From NCBI GenBank assembly GCA_013373085.1, contig JABXIM010000038.1, positions 1 to 64,000 on the forward strand: a DNA stretch of 64,000 bases, written 5' to 3'. A model generated the notes under the pieces. That model had not been told where the DNA came from, did not search any database, and was given only the letters and a program-made list of their open reading frames with translations. Below, in pieces: positions 20,728 through 29,561 of the stretch. How positions within the stretch are numbered: the first letter of the stretch is position 1; every line of letters begins with the position of its first letter. The position numbers and the translations under genes are program-made. This stretch comes from Oceanospirillaceae bacterium (GTDB lineage Bacteria; Pseudomonadota; Gammaproteobacteria; Pseudomonadales; Balneatricaceae).

Positions 20728-21980
20728 TGCGACAGAATCTTTACTCTGCCGTCTTCGCTGCCGGTATCACCTTCGTCCTGACCTGCCTGATGATCGGCGT
20801 CAAGCTCACCTCCGAGGGCACCCAGCTCAAGGTTGTCAGCGCCACTGAAGCCCAGTGGGGCTGGATCTTCGCCGGCATCGCCCTGGTCTTCTTTTCACAG
20901 CTGTTCCGTGACCAGATCAGCGCCGCCACCGCCGGCATCCCGCGCCCAAAACTCGCCACCCTGGTACCAGAACAGGTGCGTTCGCCCAAGCTCAAGCCCT
21001 GGCTGCTGGCGGCCCTGGTTGTTGGCCTCTTCGTCTGGCCCTTCATGGTCTCTCGCGGCGCCGTGGACCTGGCCACCCTGACGCTGATCTACGTGATGCT
21101 GGGCCTCGGCCTCAACATCGTGGTCGGGCTTGCCGGTCTGCTGGACCTCGGCTATGTCGCCTTCTACGCCATCGGCGCCTACAGCTATGCGCTGCTGTCG
21201 AGTTACTTCGGCCTGTCGTTCTGGGCCTGCCTGCCGATCGCCGCGGTACTGGCGGCCACCTTCGGTTTCGTGCTTGGTTTTCCGGTGCTGCGTCTTCGCG
21301 GCGATTACCTGGCGATCGTGACGCTGGGCTTCGGTGAAATCATCCGCATCCTGCTGAACAACTGGACCGCGCTCACCGGCGGCCCGAATGGCATCTCCGG
21401 TATCGAAAAGCCAACGCTGTTCGGACTGGAATTCAGCCGTCGCGCCAGCGAGGGCCATGTGCCGTTTCACGAGTTCATGGGTATCGACTACTCCAGCGGC
21501 CACAAGGTGATATTCCTCTACCTGATCGCGGTGGTGCTGGTGATCTGGGTGCTGTTCGTCATCAACCGACTGATGCGCATGCCGCTCGGCCGCGCCTGGG
21601 AAGCCCTGCGCGAAGACGAGATCGCCTGCCGTTCCCTCGGTCTCAACCGCACCGTGATCAAGCTGACGGCTTTCACCTTCGGCGCCTCGACTGCCGGTTT
21701 CGCCGGCTGCTTCTTCGCCGCGCGCCAGGGCTTTATCAGCCCGGAATCCTTCGTCTTCATCGAGTCGGCGATCATTCTCGCGATCGTGGTGCTCGGCGGC
21801 ATGGGCTCTCAGTTCGGCGTCATTCTGGCGGCGATCGTAATGACCATTCTGCCGGAGTTCGCCCGCGAGTTTTCGGAATACCGCATGCTGCTGTTCGGAC
21901 TGCTGATGGTGCTGATGATGCGCTGGCGTCCGCAGGGTCTGCTGCCGAGTAAACGTCCGCACATGGAGTTGAAGCGATGA
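20727..21980 (+). CDS. livM: Branched-chain amino-acid ABC transporter permease LivM
   Basis: 417 residues. An N-terminal extension with two extra membrane helices and a soluble linker precedes the conserved BPD_transp_2 core ([33 protein letters not shown] region), as in LivM/Bra[20 protein letters not shown] is the ATPase-contact loop. The gene overlaps both neighbours (TGATG with livH, ATGA with livG), so the permease and ATPase genes are translationally coupled. Confidence 0.96.
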   Translation: MRQNLYSAVFAAGITFVLTCLMIGVKLTSEGTQLKVVSATEAQWGWIFAGIALVFFSQLFRDQISAATAGIPRPKLATLVPEQVRSPKLKPWLLAALVVGLFVWPFMVSRGAVDLATLTLIYVMLGLGLNIVVGLAGLLDLGYVAFYAIGAYSYALLSSYFGLSFWACLPIAAVLAATFGFVLGFPVLRLRGDYLAIVTLGFGEIIRILLNNWTALTGGPNGISGIEKPTLFGLEFSRRASEGHVPFHEFMGIDYSSGHKVIFLYLIAVVLVIWVLFVINRLMRMPLGRAWEALREDEIACRSLGLNRTVIKLTAFTFGASTAGFAGCFFAARQGFISPESFVFIESAIILAIVVLGGMGSQFGVILAAIVMTILPEFAREFSEYRMLLFGLLMVLMMRWRPQGLLPSKRPHMELKR

Positions 21981-22744
21981 GTCAGTTATTGCTGGACGTT
22001 AACGGCCTGACCATGCGCTTCGGCGGTCTGCTGGCGGTCAATAACGTCAACCTGGCGGTGCACAACCGTCAGATCGTATCCATCATCGGCCCCAACGGGG
22101 CCGGCAAGACCACGGTATTCAATTGTCTGTCGGGCTTCTACATTCCCTCCGACGGCAGCGTGGTGTTCAAAGGCGAGCAGATTGCCGGGCTGAAGGATTT
22201 CCGCATTTCCCGCAAGGGCCTGGTGCGCACCTTCCAGCACGTGCGCCTGTTCTCCAACATGACCGTGATCGAAAACATGCTGGTGGCCCAGCATCGTCAC
22301 CTCGACACCAATATCGCCGCTGGGCTGTTCAAGACCAAACGCTACCGGCAGCTGGAACAGGAAGCGATGGATCGCGCCGCTTACTGGCTGGAGCAAGTCG
22401 ACCTGCTCGACTTCGCCAACCGCGAGGCGGGCAATCTCGCCTACGGCCAGCAGCGGCGGCTGGAAATCGCCCGCTGCATGGTGACGCAGCCGGAACTGCT
22501 GTTGCTCGACGAGCCGGCGGCAGGTCTCAACCCGAGGGAAACCAAGCAGCTCGATGAGCTCATCGTGCAACTGCGCGACGAGCATGAAATCTCGGTACTG
22601 CTGATCGAACACGACATGAGTCTGGTCATGGGCATCTCCGACCATATCTACGTCATCGCCCAGGGCACCCCCCTGGCCGACGGCACGCCCGACGACGTGA
22701 AGCAAAATCCGGACGTCATCAAGGCGTACCTCGGGGAGGAGTGA
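21977..22744 (+). CDS. livG: Branched-chain amino-acid ABC transporter ATP-binding protein LivG
   Basis: 255 residues. Walker A GPNGAGKT at 38-45, the LivG-specific [20 protein letters not shown] segment, a signature-type loop reading [15 protein letters not shown] and Walker [15 protein letters not shown]-terminal [21 protein letters not shown] is typical of this subfamily. It powers transport in the cytoplasm together with LivF, which starts 1 bp after its stop. Confidence 0.97.
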   Translation: MSQLLLDVNGLTMRFGGLLAVNNVNLAVHNRQIVSIIGPNGAGKTTVFNCLSGFYIPSDGSVVFKGEQIAGLKDFRISRKGLVRTFQHVRLFSNMTVIENMLVAQHRHLDTNIAAGLFKTKRYRQLEQEAMDRAAYWLEQVDLLDFANREAGNLAYGQQRRLEIARCMVTQPELLLLDEPAAGLNPRETKQLDELIVQLRDEHEISVLLIEHDMSLVMGISDHIYVIAQGTPLADGTPDDVKQNPDVIKAYLGEE

Positions 22745-22745
22745 G

Positions 22746-23447
22746 ATGCTGCGAATCGAAAATGTGAATACCCACTACGGGCCGATTCAGGCGTTGCACG
22801 ACGTTTCGGTCGAGGTCAAGAAAGGCGAGATCGTCACGCTGATCGGTGCCAACGGCGCCGGCAAGACCACGCTGATGATGACCATCTGCGGCGATCCCCA
22901 GGCGTCTTCCGGCAAGATATTCTTCGACGGCGAAGAGATCACCGGCCAGCCGACGTCGAGCATCATGCGCAAGGGGCTGGCGATCGTGCCGGAGGGTCGG
23001 CGCGTGTTCGCCCGGCTGACGGTGCAGGAAAACCTCCATATGGGCGCCTACTTCCGCACCAAGGCCGAGTATGAGGAAAGCCTCAAGCACGTGCTGGAGC
23101 TGTTTCCGCGCCTGGAGGAGCGCTTCCACCAGCGCGCCGGCACCATGTCCGGCGGCGAGCAGCAAATGCTCGCCATCGGCCGCGCCATGATGAGCAAGCC
23201 ACGGATGATCCTGCTCGACGAGCCCTCGCTCGGCCTGGCGCCGATCATCATCCAGCAGATCTTCCAGATCATCGAACAGCTGCGGAGCGAGGGCGTGACC
23301 ATCTTCCTGGTGGAGCAGAACGCCAACCAGGCGCTGAAGATCGCCGACCGCGGCTACGTGCTCGAAAACGGCCGCGTCGTCATGACCGGCAGCGGCGAGT
23401 CGCTGCTGACCGACGAGAACGTGCGCAAGGCGTATCTGGGAGGTTGA
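22746..23447 (+). CDS. livF: Branched-chain amino-acid ABC transporter ATP-binding protein LivF
   Basis: 233 residues. Walker A GANGAGKT, the LivF text IVPEGRRVFARLTVQENL, signature MSGGEQQMLAIGRA and Walker B MILLDEPSLGLAPI. It is the second ATPase of the liv importer and the last gene of the operon; a perfect hairpin terminator begins 8 bp after its stop. Confidence 0.97.
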   Translation: MLRIENVNTHYGPIQALHDVSVEVKKGEIVTLIGANGAGKTTLMMTICGDPQASSGKIFFDGEEITGQPTSSIMRKGLAIVPEGRRVFARLTVQENLHMGAYFRTKAEYEESLKHVLELFPRLEERFHQRAGTMSGGEQQMLAIGRAMMSKPRMILLDEPSLGLAPIIIQQIFQIIEQLRSEGVTIFLVEQNANQALKIADRGYVLENGRVVMTGSGESLLTDENVRKAYLGG

Positions 23448-23455
23448 GGCGTGAC

Positions 23456-23481
23456 GGGTGACGCGTAACGCGTCACCCTTT
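23456..23481. terminator. Bidirectional terminator between livF and doxX-like gene
   Basis: Perfect 10-bp stem GGGTGACGCG / CGCGTCACCC with a TAA loop, placed between the converging livF and DoxX genes and followed by a short T run on the plus strand. It probably ends transcripts from both sides. Confidence 0.75.
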
Positions 23482-23483
23482 CA

Positions 23484-23867
23484 CTACCAGCGCCGACCGA
23501 TTCTGCCATCGATGCTGATCGCACCCGGGCCATGCGCCGCCAGCACCAGGAAACCCCCGGCGATCGCCAGGTTCTTCATGAACATCACCGACTGCATCGG
23601 CTGCGAGAAGTCGCTGTGGAAAAGCACCGCCGAGGCGACGCAGAACAGCGCCAGAAACGTAGAGATCGTGCGCGTCCCGAGACCGACGATAATCGCCAGA
23701 CCACCACCGAATTCCAGCAGAATGACCAGTGGCAACAATGCGCCGGGCACGCCCATCGACTCCATGTAGCCCTGGGTTCCCTCGAAGCCACCGATCTTGC
23801 TCCAGCCTGCGGATACGAACATTGTTGCCAGCAGAATGCGGCCAACCAGCATTACCAATCCCTGCAT
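23484..23867 (-). CDS. DoxX-family membrane protein
   Basis: 127 residues with four hydrophobic helices. The motif RILLATMFVSAGWSKI near the N-terminus, LLPLVILLEFGGGLAIIVGL and FMKNLAIAGGFLVLAAHGPG are typical of the DoxX/YphA family. The family is associated with quinone or thiol redox reactions at the inner membrane, but most members are uncharacterised. No partner gene nearby; it converges with livF. Confidence 0.9.
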   Translation of the reverse strand: MQGLVMLVGRILLATMFVSAGWSKIGGFEGTQGYMESMGVPGALLPLVILLEFGGGLAIIVGLGTRTISTFLALFCVASAVLFHSDFSQPMQSVMFMKNLAIAGGFLVLAAHGPGAISIDGRIGRRW

Positions 23868-24029
23868 CGTTCCAACTCCTCTTCGAAAGGTCGCCCTCCT
23901 GCGGGCTTCCAGTCTTCAGCATAGCCGCTTCGGGGCTTTCGAACCCGAGTTCGCCGAAAGGCGACTTTCGGTTACAACGTTCACTAAACTAGACTCGAAA
24001 GACAGACGAGGTTGCCGACGGAGCGAGCG

Positions 24030-24401
24030 ATGACAAGGGTACTGGTGGTCGATGACGAACCCAACATAGTCCTGTCTCTCGAATTTCTAATGCAGCAGGC
24101 CGGCTTCGACGTGACGACGGCCGGCGATGGCGAAAGCGCGCTGGCACAGGTGCAACTGCAGCCGCCAGACCTGGTGCTGCTGGATATCAGCCTGCCGGGA
24201 CTCAGCGGCTTCGAGGTACTGGAACGCCTGCGGGCGCAACCCGACTTCGCGCGCCTGCCGATCATCATGCTGACGGCCCACGGCCGTGAAGTGGAACGGG
24301 AAAAGGGGCTCGCGCTCGGCGCGGACGACTATGTCACCAAGCCTTTTTCCACCCAGCAACTGCTCGAGCAGGTCAAAAGGCTGCTGGGAGAAGGCAACTA
24401 A
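24030..24401 (+). CDS. Single-domain (CheY-like) response regulator
   Basis: 123 residues from the ATG at 24030; a TTG 18 bp earlier is less likely. The receiver domain is complete: acidic pair D8/D9, phosphoacceptor D52 in [11 protein letters not shown]82 and K104 in DDYVTKP. There is no output domain. It is followed after 1 bp by the exonuclease-fusion gene and, further on, by a symporter histidine kinase, the probable phosphodonor. Such a stand-alone receiver must act by protein contact or as a phosphate shuttle, which is inference from domain content. Confidence 0.9.
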   Translation: MTRVLVVDDEPNIVLSLEFLMQQAGFDVTTAGDGESALAQVQLQPPDLVLLDISLPGLSGFEVLERLRAQPDFARLPIIMLTAHGREVEREKGLALGADDYVTKPFSTQQLLEQVKRLLGEGN

Positions 24402-24402
24402 G

Positions 24403-26439
24403 ATGCTGGCCCGACAGAAACTGCTGGGCTACGGACTGCTGATCGGCGGCGGGACTCTCTTCGGCGGTCTGTTCCTTGGCCTTTGGCTGACAGCCGAACT
24501 GCTGCCGCAAGGCCAGAGTCACTGGGGAGTCTGGCTCCTGGCCCTGGCGCCGGGAGCGCTCGTCACCCTGCTTTACCTGCTGCTGGACCGGCGCCTGTTC
24601 ACGCCGTTGCGACACCTGCAGATCCAGCTCGCACGCCTCGCCGCGAACCCCGATGCCCGCAGCGACTTCCCCCCCGAGGGCTGGCTGAAACCGCTGGGCG
24701 CGGATCTCGACCGGATCCGTGACGGCTGGCGCGAGGACCGGGTCCACATCGACGAAGCGGCCGCCGCCGGCGCCCGCCAGGCGGAGCGTACCAGTGCGGA
24801 ACTCGAAGCCGTGCTGCGGGCGGTACAGACACCCTTGCTGCTGTGCGACCGCCACCAGCGTCTGCTGCTGTTCAACGAAGCCGCCGAGCAACTGTTCGCC
24901 GACGTCGCCGCACTCGGCCTGGGCCGCCGGCTGTCGGAACTGCTGCCAATGAGCAGTCTAAAGGACGCACTGGCCCAGCTGTCCGTCAACGCGGCCCCGC
25001 GTCAGTTGCTGCTGCCCTGGCACGGTCGCTGGCTGCGCCTGGATCTGCGCCGGGTAGGCGGCAACTGCGGCGAAGCCTTGATCGCGCTGGAAGACAGCAC
25101 CTCGGCGCAGGAAGCCGACCAGCGCTGGTATGCCCCGCTGGCGCATCTATTACCGGAGCTGCGCGGCCATGGATCGAGCCTGATCATCAGCAGCGAGGCG
25201 CTGACCAGTGGCAAGGTTGAGCCGCTGATGCGGCAGCGCCTCGAGCAGGTACTGCGAGAGGAAAGCCTGACCCTGGGACGACTGATCGAGGCACTGTCTG
25301 AGCAGGTCGAGGGACTGCAAAGGGACCCGGGACGACTGGAGGATACCTGGTCCAACGACCTCTGGAGCGCCCTCGGCGAACGGCTCGGCAGCGACGGCCC
25401 GCAGCTGGTCGCCATCGGTATCCCGGCGTGGTTGCGTGCCGACGGGCCATCGCTGCTGGAGCTGCTGTTCCGGCTGCTGGGGCTGCTGCGGGAACTGACG
25501 GGGGAAAGCCGCTACGAGGCCGAGGTCCAGCTGGGCAACCAGCGCGTCTATCTCGATCTCATCTGGCGAGGCAGCCCGATCGATCAGGGCCGCCTGGAAC
25601 AGTGGCGCTGGCTGCCGCTGGCGGAGTCGACGCAGCATCCGCAGCTGAACGACATCCTGCGACGTCACGACAGCGACTGGTGGTCACTGGCCGATACCGA
25701 CGGCCATGCCCGGCTGCGGCTGCCGCTGGCGGCAGCGACCCGGATCGGCGCACCACCGCCACCGCGGCCGCCACGTCCCGAGTTCCATGACTTCAGCATC
25801 GCCGACCTTCCGGCCCCCGACGCCGAACAGGGGCGGGTGCCATTGCGCAGTCTGGAAATGATCGTCTTCGATACCGAAACCACCGGCCTAGACCTGCGCC
25901 GAGGCGACTGTCTGATCAGTATTGGCGCCTGCCGTATCCTCAACGGTCGTTTGCTGGCGAGCGACGTCTTCGACCAGTTGGTCAACCCGGAGCGCCCCAT
26001 CCCGCCCGAAAGCACCCGCATCCACGGCCTGAGCGACGACGATGTCGCCGGCGCGCCACCCGCGGAAGTGGTCCTGCCACGGTTTCGCGACTTTATCGGA
26101 CACGGCGTGCTGGTGGCGCACAATGCCTCCTTCGACCTGCGGGCAATCCAGCCCGGCGCGGAAGGCGCCGGGATCAGCCTCGACATGCCGGTCCTGGATA
26201 CCCTGCTGCTGTCGCGGGCACTGGATCCAACGCTGGAAGGCCATGGGCTCGACGCATTGGCGGAGCGTTACCAGTTGGTGTTCGTCCCCGGTAGCCGCCA
26301 TACCGCTCTTGGCGATGCCCGGGTCACCGCAGAGTTGCTGCTGCAGCTGCTGCCCCGCCTCGAAGCCCGCGGCGTGCACACCCTGGACGATGCCGTCGCT
26401 TTCCAGACGTCGGCCGCGCAAAGGAGTACCGTCTCGTGA
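24403..26439 (+). CDS. Membrane-bound PAS-like sensor fused to DEDDh 3'-5' exonuclease
   Basis: 678 residues from the ATG at 24403, 1 bp after the receiver gene. Two hydrophobic helices (about 9-30 and 41-62) are followed by a HAMP-like linker. Next is a PAS-like segment (from about 125, AVLRAVQTPLLLCDRHQRLL), then a helical region that resembles a kinase core but has no recognisable HisKA or HATPase motifs. The C-terminal third (about 480-670) is a DnaQ/epsilon-type exonuclease with all five residues: D490, E492 (FDTETTG), D578 (HNASFD), H633 and D638 (HTALGDA). Related nuclease genes lie beside acetate-type symporter/kinase genes in pseudomonads. Its substrate and why it is membrane-tethered are unknown. 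It overlaps the next gene. Confidence 0.88.
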   Translation: MLARQKLLGYGLLIGGGTLFGGLFLGLWLTAELLPQGQSHWGVWLLALAPGALVTLLYLLLDRRLFTPLRHLQIQLARLAANPDARSDFPPEGWLKPLGADLDRIRDGWREDRVHIDEAAAAGARQAERTSAELEAVLRAVQTPLLLCDRHQRLLLFNEAAEQLFADVAALGLGRRLSELLPMSSLKDALAQLSVNAAPRQLLLPWHGRWLRLDLRRVGGNCGEALIALEDSTSAQEADQRWYAPLAHLLPELRGHGSSLIISSEALTSGKVEPLMRQRLEQVLREESLTLGRLIEALSEQVEGLQRDPGRLEDTWSNDLWSALGERLGSDGPQLVAIGIPAWLRADGPSLLELLFRLLGLLRELTGESRYEAEVQLGNQRVYLDLIWRGSPIDQGRLEQWRWLPLAESTQHPQLNDILRRHDSDWWSLADTDGHARLRLPLAAATRIGAPPPPRPPRPEFHDFSIADLPAPDAEQGRVPLRSLEMIVFDTETTGLDLRRGDCLISIGACRILNGRLLASDVFDQLVNPERPIPPESTRIHGLSDDDVAGAPPAEVVLPRFRDFIGHGVLVAHNASFDLRAIQPGAEGAGISLDMPVLDTLLLSRALDPTLEGHGLDALAERYQLVFVPGSRHTALGDARVTAELLLQLLPRLEARGVHTLDDAVAFQTSAAQRSTVS

Positions 26440-26636
26440 TGCCGCCGTCCCGCTTGCCGGGCCGACTGACGGCCCTGACGCTGCTGGCGACTCTGCTGTT
26501 CATGCCGCCATTGATCAGCCTGTTCGACCGGCCTGGCGAGTCCGGCATCTCGCTGTTGCCGCTGTACCTGTTCTGTGCCTGGGGACTGGTAGTACTGCTC
26601 GCTGCGCTGCTGCTGGAGGGCAACGATGAGGAGTGA
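26436..26636 (+). CDS. Small two-helix membrane protein
   Basis: 66 residues. Two start codons lie side by side, GTG at 26436 and ATG at 26439, overlapping the exonuclease stop; the AAGGAG ribosome site at 26421-26426 fits the GTG best (9-nt spacer). Two hydrophobic helices (about 10-31 and 40-60) are joined by a short DRPGESG loop and end in an acidic tail. It lies between the exonuclease fusion and the symporter kinase, 111 bp upstream of the latter, and may help one of them in the membrane. No family recognised. Confidence 0.7.
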   Translation: MMPPSRLPGRLTALTLLATLLFMPPLISLFDRPGESGISLLPLYLFCAWGLVVLLAALLLEGNDEE

Positions 26637-26747
26637 ACGCCGGCTTCGCGGTACCGCAGGAGCCGCGCCGCGCCGCGAAGGGTATCGGTACAGGCATGTT
26701 CGCGGACGGGACGCCGCTTCCACGGAAACGGGGGCGGAGGCGCAGCG

Positions 26748-29510
26748 ATGAAGTGGGAAGCCCTGTTGTTCGTCGTCGCCTTCGGCTACCTGGCGCTGCT
26801 CTTCGTCATCGCCGCCTGGGCGGACCGACGTGCCGAGACCGGGCGTTCGGTGATCGGATCACCGCTCGTCTATACCCTGTCGATCGCCGTCTACTGTACC
26901 GCCTGGACCTTCTACGGCAGTGTCGGCCGCGCCGCCAATTACGGTCCTGCTTTCCTTACCATCTACCTCGGACCGACGCTGGCAATGCTGCTCGGGTGGC
27001 TGCTGATCCGGCGCATGGTGCGTATCGCCCGCGCGCAGCGCATAACCTCGATCGCCGACTTCATCAGCACCCGCTACGGCAAGAGCAACGGCCTCGGCGC
27101 GCTGGTGACGCTGGTCGCGGTGATCGGCATCATGCCCTATATCGCGCTGCAGCTGAAAGCCATCACCTTCAGTCACGCCGTGCTGACCGCCTACCCGGCC
27201 GAAGCCCAGCCGAACCTGTTCGAGGCAGGCATTCTGTCCGACAAGTCGTTCTGGGTCGCGCTGGTGCTAGCGGTTTTCATCATCCTGTTCGGCACCCGCC
27301 ACCTCGACGCCAGCGAGCGCCACGAAGGCATGGTGGCGGCGATCGCCTTCGAGTCGGTGGTCAAATTGCTGGCCTTTCTCGCCGTCGGCCTGTTCGCGAC
27401 CTTCGCGCTGTTCGACGGCCCCGGCGAACTGCTGACCCGTGCCGCGGCGCTGCCGGAGCTTCGTGACCGCTTCGGTCTCGACTCCGTGCCCGGCGGCGCC
27501 GGCGGCTGGGTGGGCAGCCTGCTGCTGGCGGGGCTGGCGTTCATCACCCTGCCGCGCCAGTTCCAGGTACTGGTCATCGAGAACGTCGACGACCGCCATA
27601 TCCGTCGCGCCAGCTGGCTTTTCCCGCTGTACCTGCTGGCGATCAATCTGTTCGTGATACCGGTGGCGCTCGCCGGACTGCTGCTCGGTGAGGCGGCGCG
27701 GGATCCCGACGCCTATGTCCTGACCATCGGTCTCGCATCAGGTCCCGCCTGGCTGCCATTGCTGGCGTTCCTCGGCGGTCTGTCGGCGGCAACCGGCATG
27801 ATGATCGTCGAAACCATCGCTCTCTCGACCATGATCAGCAACCATCTGGTGATGCCACTGCTGCTGCGTTTGCGCTGGTTGCATCTGGAAGGCTACCGCG
27901 AGCTGAGCGGCCTGATTCTGGGGATCCGGCGCGTCGCCATCGTGCTGATCCTGCTGCTGGGCTATCTCTATCACGTTCTGATCGGCGAGTCCTACAGCCT
28001 GGTCACCATCGGTCTGGTGTCTTTCGCCGCCGCCGCCCAGTTCGCGCCGGCGCTGCTGCTCGGCCTTTACTGGCGCGGAGCCGCCCGCCGCGGTGCTGCC
28101 GCGGGACTGATCGGGGGCACGCTGGTCTGGGCATACACGCTGCTGTTGCCGGGGTTCGCCCAGTCCGGCTGGCTCGATGCAGGCCTTGTCACTCAGGGTC
28201 CCTGGGACATCGGCTGGCTGCGTCCCTACGCGCTATTCGGCCTGGAAGGCTGGGACATCTACAGCCATGCACTGTTCTGGAGCCTGCTGGTCAACGTTGG
28301 CTTGCTGGTCGGCGTGTCGCTGTTCTGTCATCAGAGCCGGCTGGAGCAAACCCAGGCAGCGTTATTCACCGGACACCTGCACCCGGATCTGATGCCGACG
28401 TCGCTGTGGCAGGGGGAAACACCGCGTGGCGAACTGCGGGCGCTGCTTGGTCGTTACCTTGGCGCAGCCGCCACCGCGCGGCTGCTGCCGCCCGCCGCCG
28501 ACGACGATGATGCCCTGGCGGCGACTCAGGAACAGATCAGTGCTGCCGAACAGGCGCTCGCTGGCGCCCTCGGCGGCTCCTCGGCCCGGGTTTTGATCAA
28601 CTCGGTGGTGCGCGGCGAGGCGCTCGACCTCGAAGCGGTACTGAGCATTCTCGACACCACCTCCCAGGCGCTGGAGTACAACCGCCGGCTGGAGCAGAAA
28701 TCCCGCGAGCTGGCGCGGATAGGTGCCGAGCTGCGCAAGGCCAACGAACAGCTGCGCGAGCTCGACCGCCTCAAAGACGAGTTCGTGGCGATGGTAAGCC
28801 ACGAACTGCGTACCCCGCTGACGTCGATTCGCGCCTTCGCCGAGATACTGCGCGACAGCCCCGACATTGACGTCAGCCAGCGCACCCACTTTCTCGAAAT
28901 CATCGTGCGCGAAAGCGAGCGTCTTTCACGCCTGATAGAGGAAATCCTCGACCTGGCGCGACTGGAGTCGGGTCGCATGCCGCTGAATCCGGAACACCTC
29001 GACCTGGCGCAGATGGCCCGGCAGTCCGCCGAGGCAGTCGGCCACCTGTGCCACGAGCGCGGCGTCGAGCTGGAGGTGCAGCTGCCGGACGAGAGCGCGC
29101 CGGTGGTCGCCGATCCGGACCGGCTGCAGCAGGTGATCATCAACCTGCTGGACAACGCCAGCAAGTTCGCCGCGCGCCCGCAGGGACGTACGCGCCTGCT
29201 GCTGGAATCCCACAAGGGGCACTGGCGACTGTCGGTGGAAGACAATGGCAAAGGTATCGCCGAAGCGGAATGGGAACGGGTATTCGAAAAATTCCATCAG
29301 GTTGAGCAGACCGGCGACGATAAGGCATCCCGCCCCCGGGGTACGGGCCTCGGCTTGCCGATCAGTCGCGGTATCATCGCCAACCTCGGCGGCCGGCTCT
29401 GGATCGAAAAGGGCAAGCGACTGGGCGGCGCCCGTTTCGTGATCGAGTTGCCGCAAGCGCCTTCACAGGCCGAAAAGGACCCCGACGCCCAATGGCTGCC
29501 CGCGTCCTGA
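26748..29510 (+). CDS. Na+/solute symporter-fused sensor histidine kinase (CbrA/CrbS-type)
   Basis: 920 residues. The first about 500 residues form a sodium:solute symporter (SSS) domain with about 13 helices, including YTLSIAVYCTAWTFYGSVG and SIADFISTRYGK. A linker and coiled coil (about 600-680) follow, then HisKA with H685 in MVSHELRTPLTS and HATPase_c (N box NLLDNASKFA, G1 VEDNGKGI, G2 GTGLGLPIS). No PAS or receiver domain is present, unlike many CrbS/CbrA proteins. The family senses or transports small organic acids or amino acids and controls carbon use. A GGAGG ribosome site supports the start. The likely partner is the CheY-like receiver upstream. Confidence 0.92.
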   Translation: MKWEALLFVVAFGYLALLFVIAAWADRRAETGRSVIGSPLVYTLSIAVYCTAWTFYGSVGRAANYGPAFLTIYLGPTLAMLLGWLLIRRMVRIARAQRITSIADFISTRYGKSNGLGALVTLVAVIGIMPYIALQLKAITFSHAVLTAYPAEAQPNLFEAGILSDKSFWVALVLAVFIILFGTRHLDASERHEGMVAAIAFESVVKLLAFLAVGLFATFALFDGPGELLTRAAALPELRDRFGLDSVPGGAGGWVGSLLLAGLAFITLPRQFQVLVIENVDDRHIRRASWLFPLYLLAINLFVIPVALAGLLLGEAARDPDAYVLTIGLASGPAWLPLLAFLGGLSAATGMMIVETIALSTMISNHLVMPLLLRLRWLHLEGYRELSGLILGIRRVAIVLILLLGYLYHVLIGESYSLVTIGLVSFAAAAQFAPALLLGLYWRGAARRGAAAGLIGGTLVWAYTLLLPGFAQSGWLDAGLVTQGPWDIGWLRPYALFGLEGWDIYSHALFWSLLVNVGLLVGVSLFCHQSRLEQTQAALFTGHLHPDLMPTSLWQGETPRGELRALLGRYLGAAATARLLPPAADDDDALAATQEQISAAEQALAGALGGSSARVLINSVVRGEALDLEAVLSILDTTSQALEYNRRLEQKSRELARIGAELRKANEQLRELDRLKDEFVAMVSHELRTPLTSIRAFAEILRDSPDIDVSQRTHFLEIIVRESERLSRLIEEILDLARLESGRMPLNPEHLDLAQMARQSAEAVGHLCHERGVELEVQLPDESAPVVADPDRLQQVIINLLDNASKFAARPQGRTRLLLESHKGHWRLSVEDNGKGIAEAEWERVFEKFHQVEQTGDDKASRPRGTGLGLPISRGIIANLGGRLWIEKGKRLGGARFVIELPQAPSQAEKDPDAQWLPAS

Positions 29511-29517
29511 AGTTGCT

Positions 29518-29558
29518 GTAGGGTGGAAATCGCGCCTGCGGCGCTCATTCCACCCTAC
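29518..29558. repeat. Extragenic palindrome, GTAGGGTGG family
   Basis: Perfect 11-bp inverted arms GTAGGGTGGAA and TTCCACCCTAC around a 19-nt GC-rich loop, between the converging kinase and nucleotidyltransferase genes. Related arms occur at 55658-55770. It may also act as a terminator for both genes. Confidence 0.75.
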
Positions 29559-29561
29559 CGA

